Notes: a model not told the origin generated them from the sequence alone. Positions 18,736 to 28,323 are shown, counted from the stretch's first letter. The stretch is 64,000 nt of DNA from Colwellia psychrerythraea 34H (GCF_000012325.1 NC_003910.7:4836001-4900000), one strand, 5' to 3'. Program-made: numbers and translations.

Positions 18736-19515
18736 TTATTTTCGGGTGTTTTTAGTGTATTTCACCCAGATATAAAGTCCGCTTATTGATAAAACAATCA
18801 ATAATAAAGCTATAAAATCCATAAAGAACACGCCTATATCACCTAGAATACGGCCACTATGGCTATCAATAATAATGCGCTCGAGTGTTAGAAATTGAGC
18901 ACGATAAGCCAGTTCGGCCTGATGTACTACATCGCCAGAAGCCTGCTCAGATTGCAGCCATTTTGGTGCAATAAGTGGTTGAATAACTTGCCAATCGAAA
19001 AAGTCGCTGTCAGTTTGATAATAACCTTCAGCACTATCAACTATCACCTGGCCGTTATTAATACTCATTGCTTTTATCATTTCAGGTACGCCTGATTCGG
19101 TACCAAGCATGTCAACTAACTCACCTTCAAGGTTGTATAGTAAAATACTTTGCCGAGTAGCTACAACAAACACTTTTTGCTTATTATGTTTCAAAAATAA
19201 CTGACCAACACTAACAATTTTAGCATCACTTTCAAATAACAAATGACCCTCAAGCCAGACACTGTTATTAACTACCTGAATAGTTTGTTGTTGATAAAAA
19301 CGAACATCTTGAGGAATAGAAATACCATAATAATCAAGTAGCAGAGTACTTTTAATTGGTTGGTGCGCCAAGGATAAACCATCGGTATGGTTAAGAGCGA
19401 CTCCCGTAACAGATAAAAAAACAATAAAAAATGCAGCAAAAACGCCCAGTTTTCGATGCCACTTTCTAAAAGTGCGATTTAGCTGTTGAGAGAATGGTTT
19501 AACAGTTTTTTTCAT
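18736..19515 (-). CDS. PepSY-associated transmembrane protein
   Basis: Membrane protein of 259 residues related to the PepSY-TM family. It begins with a basic stretch and the typical RKWHRKLGVFAAFFIVFLSVTG helix (about 18-40), followed by VALNHTDGL. A large periplasmic domain follows, then a C-terminal membrane helix (DFIALLLIVLSISGLYIWV). His residues near the first helix (RKWHRK and LNHTD) could ligate heme, as proposed for PepSY-type electron-transfer proteins. It is third in line after the porin and the FMN-binding protein, about 100 bp downstream of the latter. Confidence 0.8.
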   Translation of the reverse strand: MKKTVKPFSQQLNRTFRKWHRKLGVFAAFFIVFLSVTGVALNHTDGLSLAHQPIKSTLLLDYYGISIPQDVRFYQQQTIQVVNNSVWLEGHLLFESDAKIVSVGQLFLKHNKQKVFVVATRQSILLYNLEGELVDMLGTESGVPEMIKAMSINNGQVIVDSAEGYYQTDSDFFDWQVIQPLIAPKWLQSEQASGDVVHQAELAYRAQFLTLERIIIDSHSGRILGDIGVFFMDFIALLLIVLSISGLYIWVKYTKNTRK

Positions 19516-19618
19516 AAATATACGGCAACTAAATAAAGGCTTATAAGCTTCGAAAGCTAGAGAGTAAAAAATAAGTCGTTATTTTGCCTGAGCATGTTCA
19601 TTTTAGCTAGTCTCTGTT

Positions 19619-20179
19619 TTAAAGAGTGACTTTACTATTTAACCACAGAGCAAGTCTGGCGACTTTTGTGGTTGCTCTTACCGATAAGGTTGCGCCCGTA
19701 ATGCCATCAATATGCTGACTGAGCGTTTTATCTTTTGTCAGTGTTGCCTGCGCAAATTGTTCACTATAAAAGTCATGACGAACTTCATCACCTCGGGTTT
19801 CTCTAAAAGTAAGCACTTTGAGCTGTTTAATTGCATCTTTATGAATGTGAACGGCAATGGTGATTGGTTTTTCTTTACCCACCTCATTTAGAATCCAGAC
19901 GTTATCATTAGCTTCTTGCCAGTAACGCACCCGCATACGACTGTATTTATGACTAAGAATTTCTGCAATAGTTTTTTTATCTTCCGCACTTAACCACAAG
20001 ACTTGCACCGCAGGTACTTGCTCATGAAAAATCCCTTTAAGGAACTCCTCAGATGTTTGATATACCCCTTTAGCCATAACATTCATCGCTAAAAAGCAGT
20101 ATAAAAGTACTAAAAATAAAAACTTTTTCACAAGTTTACTCTTAACTTTTAATAAATTAAAAAGCTCAACACTGTACAA
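19619..20179 (-). CDS. FMN-binding domain protein, periplasmic
   Basis: Small extracytoplasmic flavoprotein of 186 residues. An N-terminal hydrophobic segment (about 17-36, FLFLVLLYCFLAMNVMAKG) acts as signal or anchor, and the likely true start may be an internal one nearer to it. The FMN-binding domain ends in DGITGATLSVRATTKVARLA, whose TGATLS matches the motif used for covalent FMN attachment by ApbE (as in RnfG/NqrC). No apbE is in the window. It sits between a porin gene and a PepSY protein. Confidence 0.82.
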   Translation of the reverse strand: MYSVELFNLLKVKSKLVKKFLFLVLLYCFLAMNVMAKGVYQTSEEFLKGIFHEQVPAVQVLWLSAEDKKTIAEILSHKYSRMRVRYWQEANDNVWILNEVGKEKPITIAVHIHKDAIKQLKVLTFRETRGDEVRHDFYSEQFAQATLTKDKTLSQHIDGITGATLSVRATTKVARLALWLNSKVTL

Positions 20180-20221
20180 GACAGCATTGAACCACTTAGC
20201 TTAACAGTTTATTTATTTGTA

Positions 20222-21400
20222 CTAAAACTGATAGCCAAAACCTAGGTTGAAGCCCTTTGAGTCTATAGAACCACCTAAGTCCTCATAATCCGCTTTTAAC
20301 ACTACGTCTTCATGTAAGAAATAACTAACACCAACATTTGTTGATTCAACAGTGGTTGAATCGCTATTACCTGCGTTGTTGTCATATTCTGCATAACGAG
20401 CGAAAACGCCTACTTTTTCACTTATTCTGTAAGAAGGTTCAAGATACCAACCTGTTTGCTCATCACGACCTAACGCTTTGGCTTCATCACCATTGATGTC
20501 CCAGCGCGCGTATAAAGCACGAACGGTGAAATCATTAACTTGATAAACAGCATGCGCTTCAAGTAATGTTGCATCTGCAGTATCAATAGGGGCGTCAAAA
20601 TTATTGCCACCTTGAGTAATATCTGTTTGATACTGTACCGTTGCTGCTAGCTCTAAACCAGTAATGGCTGTGTATTTAACACGACCAGTATAAGCAAGGT
20701 TTTCTGCCGTTGCTTTAGCCACTTTTTGACGACCGTTACGAATTTTAAAGTCATCACCAACTTCTAAACCACTAGTCACTGCACCATCAAGACTTACACC
20801 ACCTACTGGCTTATAATTAAATGATAAACCAGCTTCCCACCAAGTAGCAGGAATAATGTTCTTCTCAACACCGTTACGTTCAACACCATAGAATGTTGGT
20901 GGCTCATGCGTTTCATTGATAATGCCGACAGGAATTAAGAACAAACCAACTTTAGAGCTTGTCGCTTCATTAATATCAACTTCAACATAGGCTTGTTCAA
21001 GTTCAACTTCTCCTGACTTTCCTTCACCAGCAATAGAATGCTCTAGTTCAAATTCAGAGAAAAAACGTATGCTATCAGAAAACTCATGCCCGAAAAACAA
21101 TACAAAACGGTGAAAATCTATCTTCGCATCTTGATCTTCATAGTTATTGTAATGTAACTCACCATAACCACCAATTGTAGTGTTAGCAAACATACCGCCA
21201 GTACTTTCAGTAACCACTTCAACTTGATCAGCCGTTGCTTCAAGTTTTTTTTCTGTTTCATTTAAACGTTGTTCTAGTGACTTAAGCACTTCTTGTTGTT
21301 GAGTAATGACTTTACGTAACTCAACCGTTTCTTCGCTAGCGATAGCAGCATTACTTGTAAGCAATGTCGCAATAACTGAGGCAATTAATGTTTTGTTCAT
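20222..21400 (-). CDS. Outer-membrane porin, possibly LbtU-like
   Basis: Outer-membrane beta-barrel protein of 392 residues. A signal peptide (1-21, ending AIAS) is followed by a coiled-coil segment at about 25-65 (QQEVLKSLEQRLNETEKKLE), then a barrel with alternating polar and aromatic residues and a terminal Phe (FNLGFGYQF). The fold resembles phosphate-selective or LbtU-type porins; substrate is unknown. First gene ahead of the FMN-binding and PepSY genes, with an FNR-like site upstream. Gap to the next gene is only 42 bp, compatible with an operon. Confidence 0.8.
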   Translation of the reverse strand: MNKTLIASVIATLLTSNAAIASEETVELRKVITQQQEVLKSLEQRLNETEKKLEATADQVEVVTESTGGMFANTTIGGYGELHYNNYEDQDAKIDFHRFVLFFGHEFSDSIRFFSEFELEHSIAGEGKSGEVELEQAYVEVDINEATSSKVGLFLIPVGIINETHEPPTFYGVERNGVEKNIIPATWWEAGLSFNYKPVGGVSLDGAVTSGLEVGDDFKIRNGRQKVAKATAENLAYTGRVKYTAITGLELAATVQYQTDITQGGNNFDAPIDTADATLLEAHAVYQVNDFTVRALYARWDINGDEAKALGRDEQTGWYLEPSYRISEKVGVFARYAEYDNNAGNSDSTTVESTNVGVSYFLHEDVVLKADYEDLGGSIDSKGFNLGFGYQF

Positions 21401-21490
21401 GTTATTTATCCAGAAAGTTATGTTATTTAATGTGTCTTATATTTATTTTCCGACATTAAACCACAAAACAAACAAGAATCAATAGCATTT

Positions 21491-21534
21491 GTATTATTTA
21501 TTAGATTAAAAAGTTATTTCTTGATTTAAATCAG
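21491..21534 (-). promoter_or_regulatory. FNR-like box and -10 upstream of the porin operon
   Basis: TTGATTTAAATCAG at 21521-21534 matches TTGATnnnnATCAA at 9 of 10 fixed positions. On the minus strand, TAATAC (21496-21491) lies about 30 nt from the box centre, close to the class II FNR arrangement (site near -41.5). The porin ATG is about 90 bp further down. FNR/EtrA-type control is inferred. Confidence 0.5.
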
Positions 21535-21565
21535 AGAAATTGTAAGTAAGTATGCTACCAAAACG

Positions 21566-21602
21566 AAAAAACCTATTTCAGTAAAACTGAAATAGGTTTT
21601 TA
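21566..21602 (-). terminator. Rho-independent terminator of the mscS-type gene
   Basis: AAAACCTATTTCAGT pairs perfectly with ACTGAAATAGGTTTT around a 3-nt AAA, with A-run and T-run on either side, so it can act in both directions. It follows the MscS gene read on the minus strand. Confidence 0.88.
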
Positions 21603-21606
21603 AAGA

Positions 21607-21624
21607 ATACCAATTAAATTAATT
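21607..21624. repeat. Solo end of family B inverted-repeat element
   Basis: Eighteen bases, ATACCAATTAAATTAATT, are identical to the left end of the family B element at 56952-57110. The match stops abruptly and no second end is visible, so this is probably a decayed or solo terminus. Chance is possible because of the AT-rich content. Confidence 0.4.
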
Positions 21625-21643
21625 GCTATAACACTGCAATTAA

Positions 21644-22471
21644 CTACTTTTGATGCATATGCACATCGCGTTGTGGAAATGGAATGCTGATACCAGCTTT
21701 ATCGAATTCAATTTTCACTTTTTCCATCATATCGAAATAAATGCCCCAGTAATCTTCTGCATTCGCCCAAGGACGAACAAATAAATTTACTGAACTTTCA
21801 CCGTGTTCACCAACCCAAATATCTACGGCTTGGTCTTTAAGTACACGTTCATCGGCTTCAATTATTGTACGTAAAAGTGCTTTTGCTTTAGCGATATCAT
21901 CGTCATAACCAATACCAAATACCATATCTACACGACGGGTACCGTTAACATTAATATTGGTCACACAACCATTAGATAACAAACCATTTGGAATAATAAT
22001 ACGTTGGTTATCAAATGTTTTTAGGATGGTATTAAAAATTTGAATTTCTTCAACGCTACCAACATAACCTTGCGCTTTAATGGCATCGCCATTTTTAAAC
22101 GGACGGAATAATAAGATTAAAACGCCACCAGCAAAGTTAGCTAAACTACCTTGCAACGCTAAACCAATTGCTAAACCAGCAGCACCTAAAATAGCAATAA
22201 ACGACGCGGTTTGAATGCCAAGCATAGAAGCAAGAATTATAATTTGAATCGCTTTTAATAACGTACTTAAAATACTTAATAAAAACTGATGTAAGGTAAT
22301 CTCAACCTTTTTCTTTTCTAGTCCTTTACCTACTAGGCTAAGCACTCTTTTGATAATAAAATTACCGACGAAATAAACAACAATGGCTAATAAAAATTGT
22401 ACGCCGAATTGCAGACCCATCTCACCAAGCATTTGCATATAATGTTCGATTTTTTCTATATTGATTTCCAT
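21644..22471 (-). CDS. Small-conductance mechanosensitive channel (MscS family)
   Basis: Inner-membrane osmotic safety valve of 275 residues. Three membrane helices, about 20-42, 60-85 and 90-125, the last being the pore helix with glycines and alanines (GAAGLAIGLALQGSLANFAG). The cytoplasmic MscS beta domain follows (FRPFKNGDAIKAQGYVGSVE, then RIIIPNGLLSNG), and a C-terminal alpha/beta domain with FPQRDVHMHQ. Length is close to E. coli MscS (286). Monocistronic, with its own terminator, divergent from the DUF748 gene. Confidence 0.95.
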   Translation of the reverse strand: MEINIEKIEHYMQMLGEMGLQFGVQFLLAIVVYFVGNFIIKRVLSLVGKGLEKKKVEITLHQFLLSILSTLLKAIQIIILASMLGIQTASFIAILGAAGLAIGLALQGSLANFAGGVLILLFRPFKNGDAIKAQGYVGSVEEIQIFNTILKTFDNQRIIIPNGLLSNGCVTNINVNGTRRVDMVFGIGYDDDIAKAKALLRTIIEADERVLKDQAVDIWVGEHGESSVNLFVRPWANAEDYWGIYFDMMEKVKIEFDKAGISIPFPQRDVHMHQK

Positions 22472-22644
22472 GAAAATGATATCCTAAGCCATGTTAAATA
22501 ATAGTTAACGTTGAAGTTAACCTTTAATTTACAATTGTAAGCTTTCTACAAAATGGTGTAAATTATATTCCGCTTTATTTTCAGCCTTCAAGTACCTATT
22601 TACCCCACATTAACTATTAAAACTAACAAGGAACGTCCTTTATT

Positions 22645-25173
22645 ATGGCAACCCTGCTATCTTTTTTTACTCATAAATTTTTTAAAATATTGTTAGCTTT
22701 ATACTTGGGCATATTTTTATGTATTTGGCTTATTTCGTCACCGGTCGCAAAACACTTTATCAACCCAATTTTAGCTGAGCACCAATTACAGTTATCTGAT
22801 GACTCAAGTATTCGATTTAATCCCTTTTTAATGCGTATCACCCTTAGTGATATAGACTTATCAAGTACAAAAAGCAAGCAGCAATACACTGTATTTTCCT
22901 TAGAAGAATTAACGTTACAAGTCGCTTTATGGCAATTAGCGTTTGATAAAATTGCATTGAGTGAATTTTCACTTACCCGAGGTACATTAAAAGTCATTCA
23001 GCATGATGACCACCTGATCATTGCCGGCATAACAATTCCTCCTTCAACGGAAGGTGAAGAGCTTACTAAGGCGCAAATTAACGAGCCAGCCACAAGCCTT
23101 CCTTATCAGCTAGTGTTACCTGATTTTCTCTTAAGCCAATTTGCTATTGAAATAGAAATAGATAGTCAAAAACTGCAGAATAAAACTCACCACATAGAGA
23201 TTAAACAACTCGCATTAAGTCAAATAAAAGCAACAGAGACAAAGCAAGAAGGTCATTTAGCCTTGACCGCTTTAGTTGATGAAACTCATTTGTCTCTTAC
23301 AGCGAATACGCAATTAGTATCAGGTAAAGGTGATATCCACAGTAACTTACTTATCAATAATTATCCTATTGAAAAATTAGCACCATATGTTGAACAACTT
23401 ACTGAATTAAAAGGCTCTCTTTCATTTACTAGTCAACAAACAGTAACCCTTGCTGAACAAGGTATTAATTTAAAAGTACAAAAAGCCAGCTTAACGTTGC
23501 AAGATTTATTGTTAGGTTTAGCTGAACAGAATTTTACTCTTCAAACCTTACAACATAATTTTTCTGATGTTGCTGTTCACTTACAAGACAACAAAATTAC
23601 TCATCTAGCAGGTAATAGTAATATAAAGCTGACTGATGCCATTCTTAGCCAAAATGAAAGCAAAGCGACCATTACCGCCTTTAAACAACTTAGTCTAGAT
23701 GACATCAATTTTGTGTTGGATGATGAGCCCAGTATTGATATTACCGATATAGTAATGGATGACTTACTGTTCTCTAAAAAAGCAGCTCTAGCTGATGCTG
23801 TAGCCCAAAAAGCAATTGATAGAATTAATAAACTTTCTGATGAAGATGGTCTTGATATCGCTGCTGCTGCAATTGTGAAACTACCGCCGGTTTTGCAATT
23901 GAAACAATTAACGGTAAATAACATACATATCCACGAAAAAAGTGTTGATATCAATAGTATTATTTTTGATACCTTAGTTGGTGAGATTATTATTAAGGAA
24001 AACAAAGATATTGCTAACTTGATTCTTTTGGATGATAAAGCAAGTGAACAAAGCGCTACCCAATCGAATGTTACTGAGGAAGTCGCTGCTATTGAATCAG
24101 AAATCAAATTACAAGAAGCAGAAGCGAAGCATGATGGTTTTGTTTTCAGCTTCAAAGAACTTCGTTTTATTAATGAAAATTCTTTTGCTTTTACTGACTT
24201 TAGTGTTGATCCAATCTATCAACGAACTTTATTTCTAGACACCTTAGATGTCGGAGCTTTAAGCAATAGAAAAGAGAAAAAACAACAGCAAACCCCTTAT
24301 ACCCTCGTGGGTCGTAGTAATAAGTACGCTAACTTCAATTTGACGGGTTATTTACAACCTTTTTCAAAACTTGCCACTTATCATATTGAAGGGGATTTCA
24401 AAGAATTTTCATTGCCTGCTATTTCGTCGTATCTAAAAGCGTCAACCGGTATTGAAGTGAAAACAGGCCAGCTCAATACCGCTTTAGATCTAAGCCTTGC
24501 TGGTGATGAAGTTGAGGGAAATATAATTGTGCTGCTACAAGCGCTAGAAACAAGCTTAGTTGATAGTGAAGAAGCGGGTAATCTAATTGATCAAGGTGCA
24601 TTACCTTTAAACATGGCAATGGGCATGCTAAAAGATGGTGATGGTAATGTAGAACTTGATGTCCCATTAAGTGGCTCTATCTCAGATCCAAATTTTGGTT
24701 TGAGTAGTATTGTTACCTTAATTACCAAAAAAGCCATTTTGTCTGCAACACAAGATTATTTAATGACCACTTTTGTCCCGTATGCCAATATAGTCTCTAT
24801 TGCGATAACGGCGGGTGAATTTGCCTTAAAGTTACGCTTTGATGATTTAGAATACCAAGTAAAGCAAGTTGAGCCCGATGACCACCAAAACGCCTACTTA
24901 ACTGACTTCATTGCCTTGATGCAAGACAAAGAAGATACCCGTGTCACGATTTGTGCTATCAGCACCCCAGCTGATATAGGCCTAAAAGCCGGAGTTTCTG
25001 TAGAAGACAAAGCTGATATTAAACAACTACTCGACATTGGCGAGCAACGTGAACATGCCTTTAAAGATCATTTAATTGAACAAGGTAAAATTGATTCATC
25101 ACGTATTTTATTCTGTAAGCCTCAGATAGACATCAGCGAAGGCGCAATGCCACGTATTGGAATATCAGTCTAA
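22645..25173 (+). CDS. DUF748 family protein, AsmA-like
   Basis: Large envelope protein of 842 residues. One N-terminal membrane helix (about 13-32, ILLALYLGIFLCIWLISSPV) is followed by a long periplasmic beta-rich region of the DUF748/AsmA-like type (VAKHFINPILAEHQL, RFNPFLMRITLSDIDL). A low-complexity Ala/Glu-rich section lies near 460-490. The C-terminal part (about 740-842) resembles an OmpA-like or DUF748 tail. Relatives are thought to take part in envelope or lipid homeostasis; function is not established. Preceded by a good ribosome site (AAGGAACG). Confidence 0.8.
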   Translation: MATLLSFFTHKFFKILLALYLGIFLCIWLISSPVAKHFINPILAEHQLQLSDDSSIRFNPFLMRITLSDIDLSSTKSKQQYTVFSLEELTLQVALWQLAFDKIALSEFSLTRGTLKVIQHDDHLIIAGITIPPSTEGEELTKAQINEPATSLPYQLVLPDFLLSQFAIEIEIDSQKLQNKTHHIEIKQLALSQIKATETKQEGHLALTALVDETHLSLTANTQLVSGKGDIHSNLLINNYPIEKLAPYVEQLTELKGSLSFTSQQTVTLAEQGINLKVQKASLTLQDLLLGLAEQNFTLQTLQHNFSDVAVHLQDNKITHLAGNSNIKLTDAILSQNESKATITAFKQLSLDDINFVLDDEPSIDITDIVMDDLLFSKKAALADAVAQKAIDRINKLSDEDGLDIAAAAIVKLPPVLQLKQLTVNNIHIHEKSVDINSIIFDTLVGEIIIKENKDIANLILLDDKASEQSATQSNVTEEVAAIESEIKLQEAEAKHDGFVFSFKELRFINENSFAFTDFSVDPIYQRTLFLDTLDVGALSNRKEKKQQQTPYTLVGRSNKYANFNLTGYLQPFSKLATYHIEGDFKEFSLPAISSYLKASTGIEVKTGQLNTALDLSLAGDEVEGNIIVLLQALETSLVDSEEAGNLIDQGALPLNMAMGMLKDGDGNVELDVPLSGSISDPNFGLSSIVTLITKKAILSATQDYLMTTFVPYANIVSIAITAGEFALKLRFDDLEYQVKQVEPDDHQNAYLTDFIALMQDKEDTRVTICAISTPADIGLKAGVSVEDKADIKQLLDIGEQREHAFKDHLIEQGKIDSSRILFCKPQIDISEGAMPRIGISV

Positions 25174-25234
25174 ATTATGGCTATCAATAATAGTTCAATG
25201 TAGTAATATCAATTAGTTAAAAACAAAGGGAAAT

Positions 25235-26089
25235 TTGAAGATGAAAAGGTTAAGCCAATTTTTAATACCACTATTGTTACCATTACTGTTAAATAGTTAT
25301 GCTACGTCAGCAGCAGAAGTAGAAACAAGCGACCAAAAAATAGTAGAAAATCAGCACGGAAAATTAGTTTGGGCTGACCTATACACCGGAGATGTAGAAG
25401 CTTCACTTAAATTTTATCACGACACTTTTGGCTGGACAGTTAAAGAATTCGCTAAAGAGCAGGCAAAATATCATTTACTGTACGATAATGGCCAAGCCGT
25501 TGCCGGTGTACTTGAGCGTGATTCAAAGCGTAACAAAACGGATAATGCCTTATGGGTTGGCAGCATAGATACTGATAATGTTTCGAGTAGAAGTGCACTA
25601 GCCGCTAAAAACAATGCCACCATAATATTAGCTCCTCATGACTTTACCCTTTACGGTAAAAGATCGGTTTTAGCTGATCCACAAGGCGGCGTTATTGCCT
25701 TGCTTGAGTTAGATCTTACCAACAAAAATCATAAAAAAATAAGTAATAAGTGGGATTGGGCGCAATTGTTTAGTACCAATACCAAACAAGCTGCTTTGTT
25801 TTATCAAGACACTTTTGGTTATACTTTAGAGCCAATTAATGCCAAAAAAGAAAGCTTCTTTTTAATTCAAGCAGAAATGGTTCAAGCCAGTATTGTAAAG
25901 CTACCCGACTCATTTGAACAAAGAGATCGTTGGGTCAACTTTATTGAAGTTAACGACCTCTCCACTATATTATCAAAAGCCACAAGCAACGGCGCAACTA
26001 TCATTTATCAACCAGAAAATAGAGGCTTAGCCATCATTGCTGATCCCAATGGCGCATTACTGGGTTTAACACAGCAGGAGAGTGAATAA
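25235..26089 (+). CDS. Secreted VOC (glyoxalase-like) protein
   Basis: Protein of 284 residues with a signal peptide (about 1-27, LLLPLLLNSYATSA) and two VOC domains: LVWADLYTGDVEASLKFYHD (about 46-150) and KWDWAQLFSTNTKQAALFYQ (about 172-284). Duplicated VOC modules form a metal-binding barrel in glyoxalases, dioxygenases and bleomycin-resistance proteins. Substrate unknown. An export signal is unusual for this superfamily. Its stop codon overlaps the start of the small lipoprotein downstream, implying coupled expression. Confidence 0.85.
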   Translation: MKMKRLSQFLIPLLLPLLLNSYATSAAEVETSDQKIVENQHGKLVWADLYTGDVEASLKFYHDTFGWTVKEFAKEQAKYHLLYDNGQAVAGVLERDSKRNKTDNALWVGSIDTDNVSSRSALAAKNNATIILAPHDFTLYGKRSVLADPQGGVIALLELDLTNKNHKKISNKWDWAQLFSTNTKQAALFYQDTFGYTLEPINAKKESFFLIQAEMVQASIVKLPDSFEQRDRWVNFIEVNDLSTILSKATSNGATIIYQPENRGLAIIADPNGALLGLTQQESE

Positions 26090-26316
26090 TGAAACAACTT
26101 AAAACCTTATTACTTACCGCTACTGTTGTTCTTAGTACCTTATTATTAACCGCCTGTGAGAATACCCATGTAAGTGGCTCTATGAGCTATGGTATGGGAT
26201 ATGGCGCTGGGTATCCGATGTACTATGGTAATGGTTATCATCGTCATACAAACGTTGTCGTTGTTAAACCAGCTAGAAATAACCGCTCTCGACCTACTAG
26301 AGCAAAGAGACGTTAG
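26089..26316 (+). CDS. Small Gly/Tyr-rich lipoprotein, unknown
   Basis: Small protein of 75 residues. The signal peptide ends with lipobox LTAC, so Cys23 is probably lipidated. The mature part is rich in Gly, Tyr and Met (MSYGMGYGAGYPMYYGNGYH) and ends in a basic Arg/Lys tail. The ATG overlaps the preceding stop by one base. I know no function; the composition suggests a disordered, surface-exposed peptide. It is easily missed because of size, but the lipobox and coupling support it. Confidence 0.75.
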   Translation: MKQLKTLLLTATVVLSTLLLTACENTHVSGSMSYGMGYGAGYPMYYGNGYHRHTNVVVVKPARNNRSRPTRAKRR

Positions 26317-26367
26317 TCTAAATTGATTATTTGACCCATAGTTACGCATGACTGAAGAGAAACGCTT

Positions 26368-27126
26368 TTGAAAATAATGACACGCCAAGATAATTTTATT
26401 TATCTCACTTTTGCTTTAATTTTATTATTACTTGGCACGTCATTAGCTCAGCAGTTTTTTGAAGGTTCGGTGCAACGTTTAGTGCAATCTGCCACTATAG
26501 TGACGCTATTAGTTGCAGTTTGGGGAGTGGATTCAAAAGATTTCGTGCTGCGTAAAACCTTTATTTTTCCCATCGCTATTTTATTCTTTTCTTTTTTTAG
26601 TGCATGGCTTGATGATGCTGGCTTTGACCAAGTTTATTTACTGTTGCTGCTGAGTTTCTTTATCTCAAGCGCCCTTCGCACGGCTAAACAGGTATTATTT
26701 ACCGGTGATATTGATGGTAATAAAATTTTAGGGGCCATTTGTTTGTATTTATTAATGGGGCTAATTTGGGCAACACTGTACACCTTAATACAACTAACTT
26801 TCCCTGGTTCATTTACTAACATCAACAGTAACAATGAATGGTTTACCTTATTCCCTGATTTTATCTATTTTTCTTTTGTTACTATTACGACCTTAGGATT
26901 TGGTGATATTTCGCCCATTTTACCTATTTCAAGATTTTTAGTTTATTTTGAAGCCATAGTTGGCCAGTTTTATTTAGCGATATTAGTGGCTAGTTTAGTG
27001 GGTTCACATATGAGTAATTTCGGTGCAAACCATAATTCACCTCAACATAATTCAGCTAATACAAGTTCAGATAAAAATAAGCGAATAAATAATTCACCTA
27101 ATGACACCTCCAGTTCAGGTTCTTAG
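26368..27126 (+). CDS. Ion-channel protein, K+ channel-like
   Basis: Membrane protein of 252 residues with six predicted helices and a pore loop before the last: FVTITTLGFGDISPILPISR carries a TLGFGD selectivity-filter sequence. There is no charged S4 helix, so voltage gating is unlikely. The C-terminal tail is Ser/Asn-rich and disordered. The start is probably the TTG at 26368, which has GAAGAGA at optimal spacing; the ATG at 26377 is the alternative and sits too far from it. The start lies 52 bp after the small lipoprotein gene. Confidence 0.85.
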   Translation: MKIMTRQDNFIYLTFALILLLLGTSLAQQFFEGSVQRLVQSATIVTLLVAVWGVDSKDFVLRKTFIFPIAILFFSFFSAWLDDAGFDQVYLLLLLSFFISSALRTAKQVLFTGDIDGNKILGAICLYLLMGLIWATLYTLIQLTFPGSFTNINSNNEWFTLFPDFIYFSFVTITTLGFGDISPILPISRFLVYFEAIVGQFYLAILVASLVGSHMSNFGANHNSPQHNSANTSSDKNKRINNSPNDTSSSGS

Positions 27127-27179
27127 TACTAATCCACCAAGTAAACATAATAATAAGTTATTAACGTAAGGAAACTTCC

Positions 27180-28292
27180 ATGAAAAACCAACAAGAGTTA
27201 ACCAGTGATCAGGCATTTAACCGCCGGGTTATTGATATCGCCATTAAGCTTGCCGCCATGGCGATGATTATCCTATGGTGTTTTTCTATTATTAGGCCTT
27301 TCATATTAATTACCATTTGGGCTGCCATTTTAGCCGTTGCTTTATATCCTTTACATGAAAAACTTACTGCTGCACTTAAAGGTAATAAAAAACTCGCTTC
27401 AACCATTGTTGCCATTGTCGGGATATCAATTATCGCTATCCCTTCAATTAACCTTTCGTCTTCTGCTATTGATTCTGCCCAGCATGTCTATACAGGAATT
27501 GAAGAAGGTACTTTAAAAATACCAGCTGCTGATGAAAGCATTAAAGAATGGCCGCTAGTCGGTGAAAAGCTGTTCAATTTTTGGCAGGATGCTTCTCAAG
27601 ATATTCAAAAAGTTGCCGGGCAATACCCTGAACAATTAAAATCACTTTCAAGCACTTTATTATCAGCAGTAGCTGGTATTGGTGGCGGTATATTACAGTT
27701 TATTGTTTCTTTAATTATTGCGGTAGTGTTTATGGCAAAGTCAGCCCCATTACATCAAGGTTTGAGTAAATTAATGCGCCGCTTGATGAATGACTTTGGC
27801 GATAGAACAATTAGTACCACTATTGCCACTATTCGAAGTGTCGCTACGGGTGTACTTGGCGTTGCCGTTATTCAATCACTCATGTCTGGTGTTGGCTTGA
27901 TGATTGCTGATATTCCTGGCGCAGGTATTTGGGCAATTGCAGTTCTTATATTAGCTATCGCGCAATTACCACCCATTCTAATTTTAGGTCCTATTGCGGC
28001 GTATTATTTCTCTGTAGCGGACACCACTCCAGCCATCGCCTTTTTAATCTTTAGTATTATTGTTAGTGCTAGTGATGCTTTCTTAAAACCGCTATTTTTA
28101 GGACGCGGTATGAGTATTCCTATGTTAGTCATTTTACTTGGCGCTATTGGTGGCATGCTACTTTCAGGCATTATTGGCTTGTTTGTTGGTGCGGTAGTAT
28201 TAGCCTTAGGTTATGAGTTAATGATGGATTGGTTAAGCCATACGCCAAAAAGTGAAGAAGACAATACTGAAGCTGAGCAAAGCGAATCTTAA
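27180..28292 (+). CDS. AI-2E family transporter
   Basis: Inner-membrane permease-like protein of 370 residues with about eight helices, including the paired helices near the N-terminus (IIRPFILITIWAAILAVALY) and the conserved C-terminal block LPPILILGPIAAYYFSV and GMLLSGIIGLFVGAVVLALG. Family members include TqsA, an AI-2 exporter, and Na+(Li+)/H+ antiporters, so the substrate is undetermined. The C-terminal tail is acidic. Its ribosome site is AAGGAAAC. The gene is followed by a strong bidirectional terminator. Confidence 0.88.
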   Translation: MKNQQELTSDQAFNRRVIDIAIKLAAMAMIILWCFSIIRPFILITIWAAILAVALYPLHEKLTAALKGNKKLASTIVAIVGISIIAIPSINLSSSAIDSAQHVYTGIEEGTLKIPAADESIKEWPLVGEKLFNFWQDASQDIQKVAGQYPEQLKSLSSTLLSAVAGIGGGILQFIVSLIIAVVFMAKSAPLHQGLSKLMRRLMNDFGDRTISTTIATIRSVATGVLGVAVIQSLMSGVGLMIADIPGAGIWAIAVLILAIAQLPPILILGPIAAYYFSVADTTPAIAFLIFSIIVSASDAFLKPLFLGRGMSIPMLVILLGAIGGMLLSGIIGLFVGAVVLALGYELMMDWLSHTPKSEEDNTEAEQSES

Positions 28293-28323
28293 GCATGATA
28301 TAGCTAAGAGTTTACGCATAAGC

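Noticed and set aside
21401..21520. Possible Fur box upstream of the porin gene
   Set aside because: AT-rich stretches resembling NAT repeats, but no match good enough to a 19-bp Fur site; the FNR-like box is more convincing.
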